A stretch of DNA of 64,000 nucleotides from Vicugna pacos (lineage: Eukaryota > Chordata > Mammalia > Artiodactyla > Camelidae): assembly GCF_048564905.1 (NCBI RefSeq), contig NC_132995.1, positions 57,466,639 through 57,530,638 on the forward strand, given 5' to 3'. The first letter of the stretch is position 1; every line of letters starts with the position of its first letter. The notes beneath the pieces were generated by a model. That model was given only the letters and a program-made list of their open reading frames with translations, ran no database searches and was not told the DNA's origin. Made by a program: the position numbers and the translations under genes. Shown here in pieces: positions 1 through 11,425 of the stretch.

Positions 1-2530
1 AAATAGAAAAAGGTGAAGTCACTGCAGCCTTTACGCTCTCACTTCCTAATAATTTTATTGGTATTAATGACTGTCTTTTATGTGGCCTGGTGTTTTTCTT
101 GTCTTTGTTGTTTTTAAAGTACCCACATGCACATAATTACTAGGTAGAATTACTGTCACACATTCAAACATACAATTAAAGCAAGGATGCGCAGGGTGCC
201 TGTGTCTTCCGCAGCAGCACATCATCCTTCATCCACATCAGAGCAGAGAGTCAGTGTTCCTCAGAAGGACAGGGAGCAGGAATGAGCTGTGATGTGTGTT
301 GTGGGAATGCTCTGTCCTGTGTTCCCAACATCGAATGTTCCTATTGGTGGTCGTTGGTTGGAAGCTTTTGTAATGTTTTCACATCTCAGTCGAGCAGCTC
401 TTTTTTTTTGGTGGAACCCTGGAGCTTCCTGGTTGTGCTAACCCTACACATCACAGGACACACTTTGGGGAATGATTACATGTTTGTTACAAGAGAGATG
501 TTATCTCGCTCCTCCTTGTCTTGCCTAAGCTACAGGGAAATCGCCTCTGCTTTTAACAGAGTCACTCATGTTTCCCTGAAGCTTTTTTTTTCTTTTTACT
601 TTGCCTAGCAGCAGCTTGCTTGTCTTTTCCCAAAGGTAAAATGGTAGATACAGCAGCTGAACACCCACCTTCTCCTCCAGCTCTCACCCATTTTGCAGAT
701 CACCACACTGAGGCCTCAGGTGGTATAGGAAGAGACAGCCAGCTACATCCCAGCCACAGTGAGGCTATTTACGTTCAGTCCTTACCCGGAGTGGTAGGTT
801 TTACCAACAAGGGAACTGAAACATGAAGAGAAATGCCCCACAGCTAGTGCATCACAGAGCGGACTGGGGTGGTCACTGCGTCTCCTGCCCGCCACACTGT
901 GTGCTCACATCGTGGCCCTTCAGTCTGCAACCCTGTGTCGGCCTTGTGTTCAGACAATTGAGTAGCCTGGCTCAGCCAGCCCGCCTGCCCGCCTGCCTGC
1001 CTTCCCTGATTATCTAAGATCATCATGCTAATAACAAAGCATTTGGAAAACAGAAAAGTATAGTTTTGAAAAGGAAAGTTATCTGTAATCTCACTGCTTA
1101 CATATCCTCAGACTCTCTCTCTTAGCAAAGTCATGATCTCACTGTTTCCTGTGATTTTTTTTCCCTGCCCGGCATTCTTTTGTGAGCCTTTTCCCCACAT
1201 CACTGAAGACATTTCACGACCACGTTTTCACTGGTTGCCTAACATTTGTTATGTGCATGTGCCTCAAAGCCTTGCTTCTGAGGTGTCAGTTGAACATACA
1301 GAAGACATGAAATAACAGAACTGTAAGAGTTAGATTAAGAATCGCTTGCATTGTTTAGGGGCGACCAAAGTATGAAATACTCGAACTGGGTGAGACTGTA
1401 GCTGAGTAGATTAGTAGTTGTGTCTGTCTCATACGACTAGGGAAGAGAGAACTACATGCCTCACAGCCAGAGTTGTTGGTCAAGGTCACAGCATGGGAGC
1501 ATCAGCCCATGACATCAGGAAGGGGTAGGGACAAATTTTTTCTTGTGGCTTACCCATGGAAAAGGAAGGGAAGAGTGTCAAAGTCTGACCAGGGAGATGG
1601 ATCAGCCTCTTCTAGAAGAGGGCAGACATGGGGAACCCAGTTGGTAGAGAGGTGTGTTCAGGGGAGGAGGGTTGTGAGAAGGTAGGAATGAATTTCATTC
1701 AAAAAACTTGTATCGAGTCATTAATGTAGGTAAGGTGCTTGAAGGAGCCCCGAAAAATTGTAAGCTCTAGACGAGACTACAGTAAAGGGAGAAAAGATGG
1801 CGGGGGCCCTTCCAGGGAACTGAATGTCCTGCGGTCTCTGCCCGCCACCCCTCCAGCCTCTTCCTGTCCCCCGTGAGAGCCGGGCTGGTGCGCTCTGCCC
1901 ACCCCTGTGGCCGGTTCCTAAGTCTCGGTGTCCAGCGGTGCACACGAAATTCCAGATGTGCCGAGGGGGACGTGGAGGGGCCTGGGAGAGCCCCACAAAA
2001 GCAGTGGCAACTCCAGCTTTGTGTTCACCTGCAAGCAACATTAGCCAATTCATTGAAAGCCCAGGGCAGCTTGGGAAGTGCTCCTGTTTGGTCGTCATCC
2101 AAGTAGAATCCGAGTGGGTCTCTGCTTCTGTGGATGCTACCGTGGCATCTTTCACAAGCAGATCATAAGCAGAACCAAAGGGAGGCCTTTTAGGAGGTAG
2201 GGAGTGAATTATTTTTTTCCAGCCTACCCCAAGGAGCCAAAACCGCAAAACAGAGAAACAGATACAGCTGTCTGGTGGTGTCTATGCAATGTGACTCACC
2301 AGCTCAGGTATCTCTCCAGGGCTGTTCTGTGTCTCCCACCTCAGTCAGGAGGACACTCTGTCATCCTGGGGGGTCCGTGCTCAGGGTAAGGAACCCTTTC
2401 AGGTTTATTGTCTGTTGTTTGGCTTTAGTCCTTAGAGAATAGCTACCTCCTTGGGCTCCCTGTGGTATAGGTAATGATCTCCACACACACAGTTTAAATT
2501 CAAAAGCTGTTGAGGGTGTGATCTGTTTCT
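1..2530 (+). other. IGSF3: IGSF3 intron, 5' part of window
   Basis: This is the intron preceding the penultimate coding exon of IGSF3. I found no exon of the gene here: none of the short open frames shows an Ig-domain pattern flanked by splice sites. A weak MIR-like stretch around 795-870 has the motif for an 'aactgaaac' plus 'cacagctagtg' core. The rest is unique intronic DNA with a few short homopolymers. The assignment rests on position and orientation relative to the exon at 4088. Confidence 0.6.
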
Positions 2531-2935
2531 CAGGGCCACCATAACAGATTGGCACCAACTCTGCAGCTTAAAACAACAGAAACTTTCTCTCTTCCAGTTC
2601 TGGAGGCGAGACGTGTGAAAGCAAAGTATCATCAGGGCCATGCTCCCCCTGCGGGCTCTAGGGAGGAGTCCTTCCTTGCCTCCTCTAGCTCCTCGTGGCC
2701 CCAGGTGTCCCTGGCTTGTAGCTGCATCACACCGGTCTCTGCCTCCGTCTTCCCGTGTCCCGTGTCCCTCTCCTCATGTGTCTCTGTGCCTTCTTCTCTT
2801 ATATGTAGCCCTACCCGAAATCCACTGGGAGTGCATCTTAACTAGTTACCTCTGTGAAGACCCTATTTCCAATTAAGGAAATTTGGAGGGTCCACGTGGT
2901 CATGAATGTTGGGGGATACTCTTTAAACTCTGCAA
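2531..2935 (-). mobile_element. MLT1-type LTR fossil (ERVL-MaLR)
   Basis: Read on the minus strand this matches the layout of an MLT1 solo LTR: the 'gccaccataacagatt' end, the 'cagcttaaaacaacagaaac' stretch, and 'agttctggaggc' near its start in + orientation. It is an ancient, much diverged non-coding fossil within the IGSF3 intron, of an age typical for mammal-wide MaLR elements. No internal viral coding region is attached. Confidence 0.8.
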
Positions 2936-2984
2936 AGGGGTTACAGTGAGGATAAGTGTCCCTCCCTCCCCGCGTTCCTATAAG

Positions 2985-3235
2985 CATCCCGTAACCAGCG
3001 TCCTATGAATTGCTCCACAGATACTCCACACAAGTATAAGCAGAATGGTCTGTCAGAATAAAACGTGTTTTCTGTTTTCTTCCACACGATGATACGCAGA
3101 GTACAGTGTTCTGTACTCTGACAATTTTTCTCTAATCTCCTTCCATATCCCTGCATATAGCACCCTCTCATTCCTTTCAATAGATGCATAGAATTTTCTT
3201 GTGTATTACTATATTACTGGAACATATTTAGTGGT
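2985..3235 (-). mobile_element. Old L1 fragment
   Basis: This is a diverged L1 3'-half fragment in reverse orientation. It is recognised by the 'tggacatttaggttgtta' phrase near its right end, typical of reversed L1 ORF2 C-terminal sequence. It lies just upstream of a SINE and a younger L1. Confidence 0.55.
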
Positions 3236-3289
3236 GGACATTTAGGTTGTTAGATTTTTTTTTAATTAAAAATTTTTTTTCATTATTTT

Positions 3290-3406
3290 TTGGGGGGCGG
3301 TAATTAATTTTATTTATTTATTTTTAGAGGAGGTACTGGGTATTGAACCCAGGACCTCATGCATGCTAAGCCTGTGCTCTACCATTTGAGCTATATCCTC
3401 CCTGCC
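3290..3406 (-). mobile_element. Camelid tRNA-Ala-derived SINE
   Basis: This is a reverse-oriented SINE with a tRNA-Ala-like head ('ctctaccatttgagctata', then 'ggtattgaacccaggacctc'; the B box reads 'attgaaccc' reversed) and an AT-rich 'tttatttattta' tail. It is one of six copies in the window and sits in the poly(T) side of the adjacent L1. This family is the main taxonomic clue to a camelid. Confidence 0.85.
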
Positions 3407-3412
3407 TAGGTT

Positions 3413-3508
3413 TTTTGGTTTTTTTTTCCCCTTAATTGAAGGGAAACATTCAATTCGCAATGATTCACAATGTTGTGTTAGTTCCTGGTGTACAGCATAG
3501 TGATTCAG

Positions 3509-3559
<51 letters not shown>

Positions 3560-4048
3560 TATCCTTTTTCATATTTTTCATTATAGGTTATTACAAGATA
3601 TTGAATATAGCTCCCTGTGCTATACAGTGGGACCTTGTTGTTTATCTATTTTATATATAGTAGTTTGTATCTGCAAATCTCAAACTCCTAATTTATCCTG
3701 CCCTCCCCTTTCCCCTTTGGTAACTGTAAGTTTGTTTTCTATGTCTGTGAGTCTGTTTCTGTTTTGTAAATAAGTTCATTTGTGTCAGTTTTTTTTGATT
3801 CCACATATAAGGGATATCATCTCATATTTGTCTTTCTGTCTGACTTACTTCACTTAGTGTGATAATCTCTAGGTCCATCCACATTTTTGCAAATGGCATT
3901 ATTTCATTCTTTTTTATGGCTGAGTAGTATTCCATTGTATATATACACCACATCTTTATCCAGTCATCTGTCAGTGAACATTTAAGTTGCTTCTCTGTCT
4001 GTTATAAATATTGCTGCTGTGAACATTGGGGTGTATGTATCTTTAGGT
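3413..4048 (-). mobile_element. L1 3' fragment ending close to an IGSF3 exon
   Basis: This is a reverse-oriented, 5'-truncated L1. It starts with the reversed 3' UTR ('gtgtacagcatagtgattca', 'ctccctgtgctatacagt') and runs into reversed ORF2 C-terminus ('atggctgagtagtattccat', 'gaacattggggtgtatgtat'). It ends about 40 nt before the splice acceptor at 4087. A TA/CA microsatellite at 3509-3560 has expanded inside it. Confidence 0.9.
3509..3560. repeat. TA/CA microsatellite
   Basis: An (AT)n run passes into an (AC)n run, with an 'acatatacac' break between them. It grew inside the L1 3' UTR. Confidence 0.95.
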
Positions 4049-4087
4049 TGTTTTGAGCAGAAATTAAAACAGCCTTGTCTCTCCCAG

Positions 4088-4582
4088 ATGCTGCTCTGCA
4101 GGTGGACACAGTGGTCCCCAATGCCACAGTGTCTGAGAAGGCAGCTTTCCAGCTGGATTGTAGCATCGTGTCTCGCTCCAGCCAGGACTCCCGCTTCGCT
4201 GTAGCCTGGTACTCCCTGAGGACTAAAGCTACAGGGAAAAGGGGTGGCCTTGGCCTGGAAGATGGAGAGGAGGAAGAGGAGGAGGGGGAGGATGAGGAGG
4301 AAGAGGAGGAGGAGGAGGAAGAAGACCCAACAGAGCGGACAGCCCTGCTGAGCGTGGGCCCCGACGCTGTCTTTGGCCCAGAGGGCAGCCCCTGGGAGGG
4401 CAGGCTTCGCTTCCAGAGGCTCTCCCCGCTGCTCTACCGGCTCACAGTGCTGCAGGCAAGCCCTCAGGACACGGGGAACTACTCCTGCCGTGTGGAGGAG
4501 TGGCTGCCCAGCCCTCAGAAGGAATGGTACCGGCTGACAGAGGAGGAGTCAGCCCCCATCGGCATCCGTGTTCTGGACACAA
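4088..4582 (+). CDS. IGSF3: IGSF3 exon encoding last Ig domain
   Basis: The acceptor is 'ctctcccag' ending at 4087 and the donor is A|GTGAGT at 4582/4583. The 495-nt exon is in frame and phase 1 at both ends. It starts 'AALQVDTVVPNATVSEKAAF' and closes 'GIRVLDT'. Its distinctive feature is an almost purely acidic tract encoded at 4261-4326: 22 codons, of which 17 are Glu, 3 Asp and 2 Gly. The tract sits in the loop between the two Ig cysteines, followed by 'DPTERTALL'. One N-glycosylation sequon (NAT) and another (NYS) are visible. GAG/GAA repeats of this kind are length-variable. Confidence 0.93.
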
Positions 4583-6637
4583 GTGAGTTTTGCCAGTTTT
4601 CAGGAGAAAGATGTCACTGTCGAGTCCAGCTGTCTGAAAGATAAACTCAGAGCTCGATGGTGAATTCATAAGCAGTTTTCTTACCTGTTATGGGTGTTTA
4701 GGATTTGACATACCCGTTTATATAACTGACCCTTGATTGCCCTTGCAAAGAAGAAGAGCAGGAATTAAAGTGATAATATACCCTCTAGTCTTTATAATAA
4801 ACTTGATGCTCTGCCAGATTGTATTTTAGTAAAATTTCATTATACACGCATATTGTTAGATATTACTTTGTTACTCATTAGAATATCCAACTGAGTCTCT
4901 CTTCCGTGAATTAGCAACATGAGAGAGAGAAAAAAACAAAATGAAGTCTGAGTACCTCACTGCCATTCTCTTTTTCTCAGGTTCCTGGGTCATTTTTATT
5001 TTGGAGGATTAGGTGGATTTTGTATGGTTAGTTGAGAAGACCAGCTTAGAAGGGCAGTGATGTTACCGCGCATCTGGGAAGAGCTTAGTTGCAGCTCTGT
5101 TAGCCATCAGCTGTTGCTACAGAATGGTCCAGAACTCAGAATCTTCATCATGCTGAGGGACTCATGAGCAGAGACTGGAGGAAATACTTGCTGACCTGCA
5201 TTATGTGTTCTAACAAGATAGTCTTGGTTGACCTTCTGTCAAAATGTGTATGCTATCAGACTGAAAATGGTGTTTATACTAGTAGAATTAGCCTGTGATG
5301 CAGAAATTTTTTTAAAAATTGGCTAGAAATGTCCGTTTTTCTTCAATCAAAACATTTTATCAGATAATTTTGGGTTTTGTCAGCTTTTTCTTTCCTTTAA
5401 CAACCTCCTGTTTATTAGAGAGAACCCTATGAAATTGAGGTTTTGTTGGTCAAAAGTGGTTGACTGTCAGCAATTTCATAGACTTTGGAAATCTAATAAT
5501 TTTACTGTAAGTTAAATTTTCTTAGTAATAAGCAGCAGCTGTGCAGTAGAACGAAAAGCCAAAAAAACCCCTAAATTGTACTCAGACCCCCTAAGGATCT
5601 GCTGAATTACCCACTGTCCAAAAGTACCAGGGCACGTGTTTAGACCACATTTTATCTGCCGACTGTGGCTGTCCAAATTTAATAAGCTTTGTAGGACACA
5701 GTGATCATCCAGCAGCCTTATTTTACAGAGAAAATGCAGCCTCCCAGAGGCCAGCCTCCTGTCACAGAGCAGTCCTCGACAAGGTCGAGGGGATGAGGTT
5801 TCATTCTCCTCTGTATCCAGGAATAACTAACACTGGGTGCTGTGCAGCCACAGATATATTGCTTACATTTGTCAGTGTTCAATGATGACATTTAATTGAT
5901 AACGTTAATTGAGCAAGTATCATTTCTGGTCAAACAGCTCTCAGAAGCTGGTGGGCAGAGAATGTATGTTCTGTCCCAAAGAAGGACATTGGCAGTAGAT
6001 CTACATGCAAAGGGACGTGTAAAATACAGCTGGGAAGGAGGTTCAGGCTAAAGTGGGGTCGGCTTCTTTAGCATCCCAGATGTAGTTTAGTTCACAATCA
6101 ATAAATTACATTTTCTCATGTGGCCTTCCAGACAGAAACACTGACTCACAGTGGGAAATGGAAGCATGGCTTTGTTTGGACTTCTGGCTGTGAATTGCAA
6201 GAGGTGCTGTTATGAGAACAAGAATGCAAGGGTGGTCTCCCTTCCATTAGTGGCAGGGGGGAAGCATAGGACGGGTGCGAGAATTCCCCCAAGTGGCCTC
6301 CATGGCGTTGGCTGAGGTCTTCAGGAACAAGCAGCGGCCCAGATTCTCGGTCCTCATGGTCTTGTCTCTCTCTTGGTCCTTTTCAGGTTCTACCCTGCAG
6401 TCCATCATCTGCTCCAATGATGCACTCTTCTACTTCGTCTTCTTCTACCCTTTCCCCATCTTTGGCATCCTTATCATCACCATCCTGCTGGTGCGCTTCA
6501 AGAGCCGGAACTCCAGCAAGAACTCTGATGGGAAGAATGGGGTGCCTCTGTTGTGGATCAAGGAACCACACCTCAACTACTCCCCTACTTGCCTGGAGCC
6601 CCCTGTGCTCAGTATCCACCCAGGAGCCATAGACTAA
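4088..6637 (+). CDS. IGSF3: IGSF3, C-terminal part (last two coding exons)
   Basis: Two joined exons, 4088-4582 and 6387-6637, encode the last Ig-like domain, transmembrane helix and short cytoplasmic tail of immunoglobulin superfamily member 3, a type I membrane protein of about 1,200 residues in mammals. The family (EWI/IGSF2/PTGFRN relatives) works at cell-cell contacts and tetraspanin webs; IGSF3 itself is linked to neuronal and lacrimal development. The product reads into the frame with a split Asp codon, has the Ig cysteines in 'FQLDC' and 'YSC', the Trp in 'VAWYS', and ends 'SIHPGAID' before TAA at 6635-6637, which I recognise as the IGSF3 C-terminus. The intron between them is phase 1 (A|GT Ser). 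The upstream exons lie outside the window. CD58 follows in tandem, as in human. Confidence 0.93.
4583..6386 (+). other. IGSF3: IGSF3 last intron
   Basis: This 1.8-kb intron has a GTGAGT donor at 4583 and a 'tccttttcag' acceptor ending at 6386. I see no recognisable repeat or exon in it. It is AT-rich in 4700-5600 and otherwise unremarkable. Confidence 0.85.
6387..6637 (+). CDS. IGSF3: IGSF3 terminal coding exon (TM and tail)
   Basis: This exon encodes 'STLQSIICSNDALFYFVFFY', then a strongly hydrophobic helix (about 'FPIFGILIITILLV') followed by the stop-transfer 'RFKSRNSSKN' and a tail of about 45 residues that ends 'SIHPGAID'. TAA is at 6635-6637. The sequence matches the deeply conserved IGSF3 C-terminus from memory. 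The tail has several Pro and Ser residues but no signalling motif that I can name. Confidence 0.95.
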
Positions 6638-9600
6638 GGGCGTCCCCAGTGGTCATCAGCCACGGAGGAGCTGAGGCTCTCCCTGCTGCCTCTTGCTCTG
6701 CGATCGGACAGCATCTGACCTCTGGGACACTCTGGCAGAACATGGTCAGACTTAAGTGTTCCAAGTCTCCGATCGGTCAGAGACAGACTGCCTCTAGGTG
6801 GCAGTCTTGGTTGGTTAGCTATTTTTGAGCAGATGCCACCATCCTGCAGAATTAGGTTTCTTGTTTTTGTTTTTGGTAATGTGGTGAGTAGCTGCCAGTG
6901 CCACATCTACTCGCTGATTTATATAGTATTCTCAGATAGATGTTACAGGGGTTCTGATTCTTTGTAAGTCTTTGGGACTCTTTTTTCAATCCCTTTGGTT
7001 TACCCTTTTGGATTCCATTATGTTGTGGACAAGTTTCTCTTAAATATAACTGATAGCAGATGGAAGGACGAACTTTATAGCGCAAAGGAATCTCTTCCAA
7101 GACTTTTGTTTTTGCACACTTGAAAATGCCACCCATGGGTCAAAATATACCCAAACGTTTTTTACTTTCTTAACGAGACTTGAAAATTATGTGTAGCGTG
7201 GGTCCAATTTGTATCTTATCTTTTCCCTCAGCTGGAGTTGTTGGAACCACTTTGTAGTCAAGATGAAAGCGTTGAATTTTGCTTCAAAGAACTGTGTATG
7301 TACAAGATAAATCCTACATAACCCCATTAGGAGTAGAGAGTTCTCAGTCTAGCCTGTTGGGGAGGCAATAGGCTTCATCCCAACCTTGCCAAAAAATAAG
7401 CAGACTTTGTTGGAGAACAGATCAGAAGCTCCAAACAGCACACACTTTGCAAGCTGAAGTGGGCAGAGGGCTGCCTTTAGCAGCTATTGACTTTCAGATT
7501 GATCAAAGCCAATGGTTAGTGAAGGAAGGAAAAAGGCTGGTCATTGGCTTGGTCCGTTCTGCAAGGGCAGTCTCTAACTGGTAACTGAGAGCAGGTGGGC
7601 TTCTATTTTAAGGTGCTTTGCCAAATTCTTAAGGGAAAGTGGCCAGTGAGCCTGGAAAGGGGACAGCACTGAACCGAACACACAGGGCCCAGGCAGCCAC
7701 CGCATACACTGTCAGGGGGCACTGGGGCTGGCTGACAACTAAGGTCCTTGAAGATGGGGACAGTCGGCAGTGAAAGGGGGGCTTCCAGAGCTTGGAGTTG
7801 GAGAGCAGGGAGGAATGACTGCCTTCCTGGAACTATGAAGACTAGATTTTTCTGCTTCTTTACAATTTGATTTTTCCCAAAGGTATTGATGTCTTTCTTC
7901 TTCACCGTTTGACCTGCGTCTCACTGCCATAAGGATGCCTGCCCAGGAGAGGCCCAGAAGCAACCCTTTGTAATCCTTTCGGATTACCTTGTCTCAGCAG
8001 AAAGTGATCACATGTCTCTGTCTATGGATTTTTTGCCCTTCCCTTTCTTAGATCTTGTTTGTGGTTTCAGGTGATTTGGTTGTTCGTTGTCATGGCGGCT
8101 TTTTATTTGAAAGCCTCTTAGGGCCCAGCAAGGGCTAATGTCGCCTGTTATTTTACACTCATGGGCAAGATGCTTGGCTCCCCCGGAGCATCACCAGTTG
8201 CAAGTGTTTCCTTTTGCTCACCCCATGAAGATGTTTTTATGCCCTCGCTTTGCCGTAGTTTGCTGGCTAAGAGTGCCATCTCCCTTCCTTGTGAACGTGC
8301 ATCTTGAATCCCAAGGGAGTTCCCACTTACGAAAAAAGCCACCAGGGACTCTAGAATGAAGTCGAACCAGAGAGATTGTGGTGAAACCCTGTTCTGAGAC
8401 TGAACAGACTCCAGGAGAGGCTGTGGGATTCCAGGCCACATGGGTGCTGAGCCCTGCTGGGATCTGCGGGCGTGCAGGTGCTTTGCTGTGTCACAGCCGA
8501 GGGGCAGCAAGGCGATCCTGGCCGTTTTCGGAAGGCCTTCCGTAGCCTGCCTTCCCTCCCTCCCAGATGAGATGTGTAGACACAGCCACCTTAACCCCAC
8601 TGATGCCTCACATGCTCATGCCCATTTCTTATGCTGCATCAGTGCTTTAGAGGTACGGAACAGAAGCGGTGGTGAGGGAAGAAGGCCGCCATGAGCCCCA
8701 TTTCTTCATTTCAGGGCTGTGGGCTTCAGTGAGAAGTTGCTGGCCCCTAATGTATAGACTGAGTCAAGGCAGGAAGAGGACGTACTTTCCTTCCATCTGA
8801 ATGGAAAGATGCCGGAGGGCTGGCTGGAACTGGGATGTGTAACGAAGATTTGAGTTTGAATTGGTTCACACGTGTAGAAAAGCTGGTGCTGCGCATAAGT
8901 GAGCGAAGAGGTCGCAGAGGATTCGAAAGGGAAAAAAAAAAAAAAGAAACCGAAAACAGTATTTTAATAATTGCTTTTTTTTTGCTGTGCATTTTCTATT
9001 AGGCCAGGGGATACCGTCAAAGGGTAAGCTTTTCAGCTTTCTGTGAAAATCCCCGGGACCTTCTTTCTTTGGCCATTCCTATGGAAATGTGGCGTCCGAT
9101 GAGTGGTAATGGTGTCCTCCAGTGGCTGGGAGACCTCATTGCACGCTGCCTGCTGGCGCTTTCATCCTCTGAGACCCGGAGAGGAAAGCTGCTGACTGCT
9201 CTCTTGACTTACCTACATCTCCGTCATTGCATTAATGGAAAACTACACTGTGCTAGGCCCATTCCAAGACATGGATACGACCACACCCTCTTTCCCCAGG
9301 GTGTTTCTGTAGCAAGTTTTCATATTCTTTTCCAAACAACGGTTTCTCTGCTTTAACTGTTGAAGAAACAAAACAAAACAAAACAGAGGTGGGGTAAGCA
9401 GACTTCCCGTGCATGATGTAGAGAGCTGTTGATTTGTTTTTGTTTGTTTGTTTTTTTAAAACGAAAACTATTTGTAAGATGTTGCACTAAAATGTTTTAT
9501 ATACACTTCAGAGACCTGTAGTAAATTATGTTGAAAATATGGCTGTTTACATCGACTGGAGTCCACTGTCCTTCTTTCTCCTCACTTAATCAGCCACTCT

Positions 9601-9812
9601 CTTGGTCTGTGAAACTGTGCCCTGGGGGCCTGGAATTCAGTCCCTGATTTAGGCCTGCTAAACTCAGGGTTGGTGAATTGCAGCCTTTATCATCACGCCC
9701 CGCCCCCAGCCCAAATGGTGCCTTTGTACCAGTGATAAAAACACCCCTTTCTCAAGACCCTTTACTGTCATCTGCTGAAAAGATAGAATAAATATACATC
9801 TACCCTGACTGT
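6638..9812 (+). other. IGSF3: IGSF3 3' untranslated region (end approximate)
   Basis: About 3 kb after the IGSF3 stop lacks any recognised transposon, in contrast to the repeat-dense introns. That fits a constrained terminal 3' UTR. An AATAAA at 9787-9792 followed by a GT-rich stretch is the best cleavage signal in reach; a weaker alternative end near 9540 follows an AT-rich block. The human IGSF3-CD58 gap is a few kb, consistent with this end. Confidence 0.55.
9787..9792 (+). terminator. IGSF3: Candidate IGSF3 poly(A) signal
   Basis: A canonical AATAAA is followed 20-40 nt downstream by 'gtcagggctgtgatg', a GU-rich element in RNA. Chosen by position only. Confidence 0.45.
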
Positions 9813-11244
9813 CAGGGCTGTGATGCCCCCAGAATCAGCACACAGACCTGGAGGCCTGAGAGGCACGTTCAGAATCTAGCTTTCTTTTCAGTGGGGGGTG
9901 GGGTTGGGTGTGGGGAGACAGGATGTGGTGAGAGGAAACAGATGGAGAAGGAGAGACAACCTTCTCCTTGGTCTTGGCAGCAAGACTGCGCCGTCTTCCT
10001 TAAACTACGTCATATTGTCTTGGCCGTGAAATAGTCAGCAAGCATTTTCCAGGATGGAGGAATGCGGTCCTGTTCAGTGAGACCAGACAGCACACTCTTC
10101 TCTGTTCCCTGCACAACTCAAATGCCGGGAGGTTTTGGAGGAGTTCACCACATCTGCAAATGGAGAAGAATGATCGAATGATTAAAGTCATAGTAGAGAT
10201 AGTTCATTAGTTGGAACCTATCTGTAATTCTTTAAAATTCACAGAATATGCAAAAGGAACTAGATGGAAGTAAAAAGCAGAGGGAGTACTTCCTTTTCTT
10301 TTTCTTCTATTTAAAACAAGCCTTTCAAAGGCTTTAATGTGTGTTTTCCTCTGCTCCCCGGCCCCATTTACTGCATCCTTATCAACTTCTCTCAGCTGCT
10401 GGCTTGGTCAGACATTGAAATGTGACTGTTTAATCTCTCGGGTACCCAGAATGGTTCCATATTAGGTCTTATGTATTATTTTTGCTTATTTTTTTCCCCA
10501 AATGCTCTCTTTTCTGCTGGGGAACACTTAAAAAAGGGAAACAGTATTATGGGATAAAGATTACCCCCCTACACCCTTGGTGCAAATCCCCCCGTGTTTA
10601 TATAAATGAAGTGAATGCCCACTTTTGCATGGGGCAAGGACGATTTTCACATATGCAGGATTAGGAGCAGTGTTTTGCTCTCTTTCGGGATTCTTTAACT
10701 TCCTGGGGGTAGTTCCAAGCCTGGCAAGAACCAGAGCCAGAGTATCAGAGGGTGATGTGCTGGCAAGAGCAGCAGCCCATACCACATGGATGAGCCCTCC
10801 CTTCCAACCTTCTAGTCTATGATCCTCTGCAGATGAAACCAGACCTCAACACTGGTCACAGGTGGCAAGTCCTCAGTACATGAATATGCCCTTTTTGGCC
10901 ATCGGCCTAATGTAATGCAGGTCCAGCCTTTCTGAGCTGCTTTTGATTCATGAAGTCTGCTATACCAGGAAAATAGATGCTTCTAAAAGTGCTTGATGGA
11001 AGCACAGCATTTCTCTTAATGAAAGAACGGGCAGTTTTTTGGCCAGATGAGCAGCCAACCAAGGAACCATTCCTTCCCTGATGCCTAGTGACTCTGCCCT
11101 GGGGGGATATTTCCCAGCCCCAGGTGCCTGGGCAGTCCTTTCCTCTACCCTGCTTCTGAGGGGGTTGACAGTTTCTGCTGGCCAGTCCATCAGCAGCATG
11201 GCTTCCCAGCCTGCCTGAAAGAGTAAGAGTGGCATTTTGGACTT
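9813..11244. other. IGSF3-CD58 intergenic DNA
   Basis: No gene or clear repeat is seen. Short open frames here have no start context, domain or splice pattern worth keeping. Confidence 0.6.
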
Positions 11245-11425
11245 AGCCTTGGTTAAACTCCCAGTTCTGCCCCTTACTGTGTGTCCTTGGGAAAGTCATT
11301 AATCTTCTCTGAGCCTCAGTTTCCTCATCTGTAAAGATAGGGAGAGCAGCAAGATTCAGTTAAAGCAGGTAACACATTTAACCCAGGGTCTGGCTCATAG
11401 TAAATGCTGGAGAAATGTTTGCTGT
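11245..11425 (-). mobile_element. MIR SINE
   Basis: A reversed MIR: 'tctgagcctcagtttcctca' followed by 'tctggctcatagtaaatgct', both hallmark phrases of the MIR core and tail. Confidence 0.8.

Noticed and set aside
1721-2248. Antisense 175-residue frame in the IGSF3 intron
   Set aside because: No homology I recognise, no splice or start signals; the opposite strand is also open, as expected from base composition.
2531-2935. Viral coding remnant around the MLT1 LTRs
   Set aside because: Both MLT1 copies are solitary ancient LTRs; no internal region is attached.
4442-4669. Antisense frame over the IGSF3 Ig exon
   Set aside because: A shadow of the real exon on the + strand.
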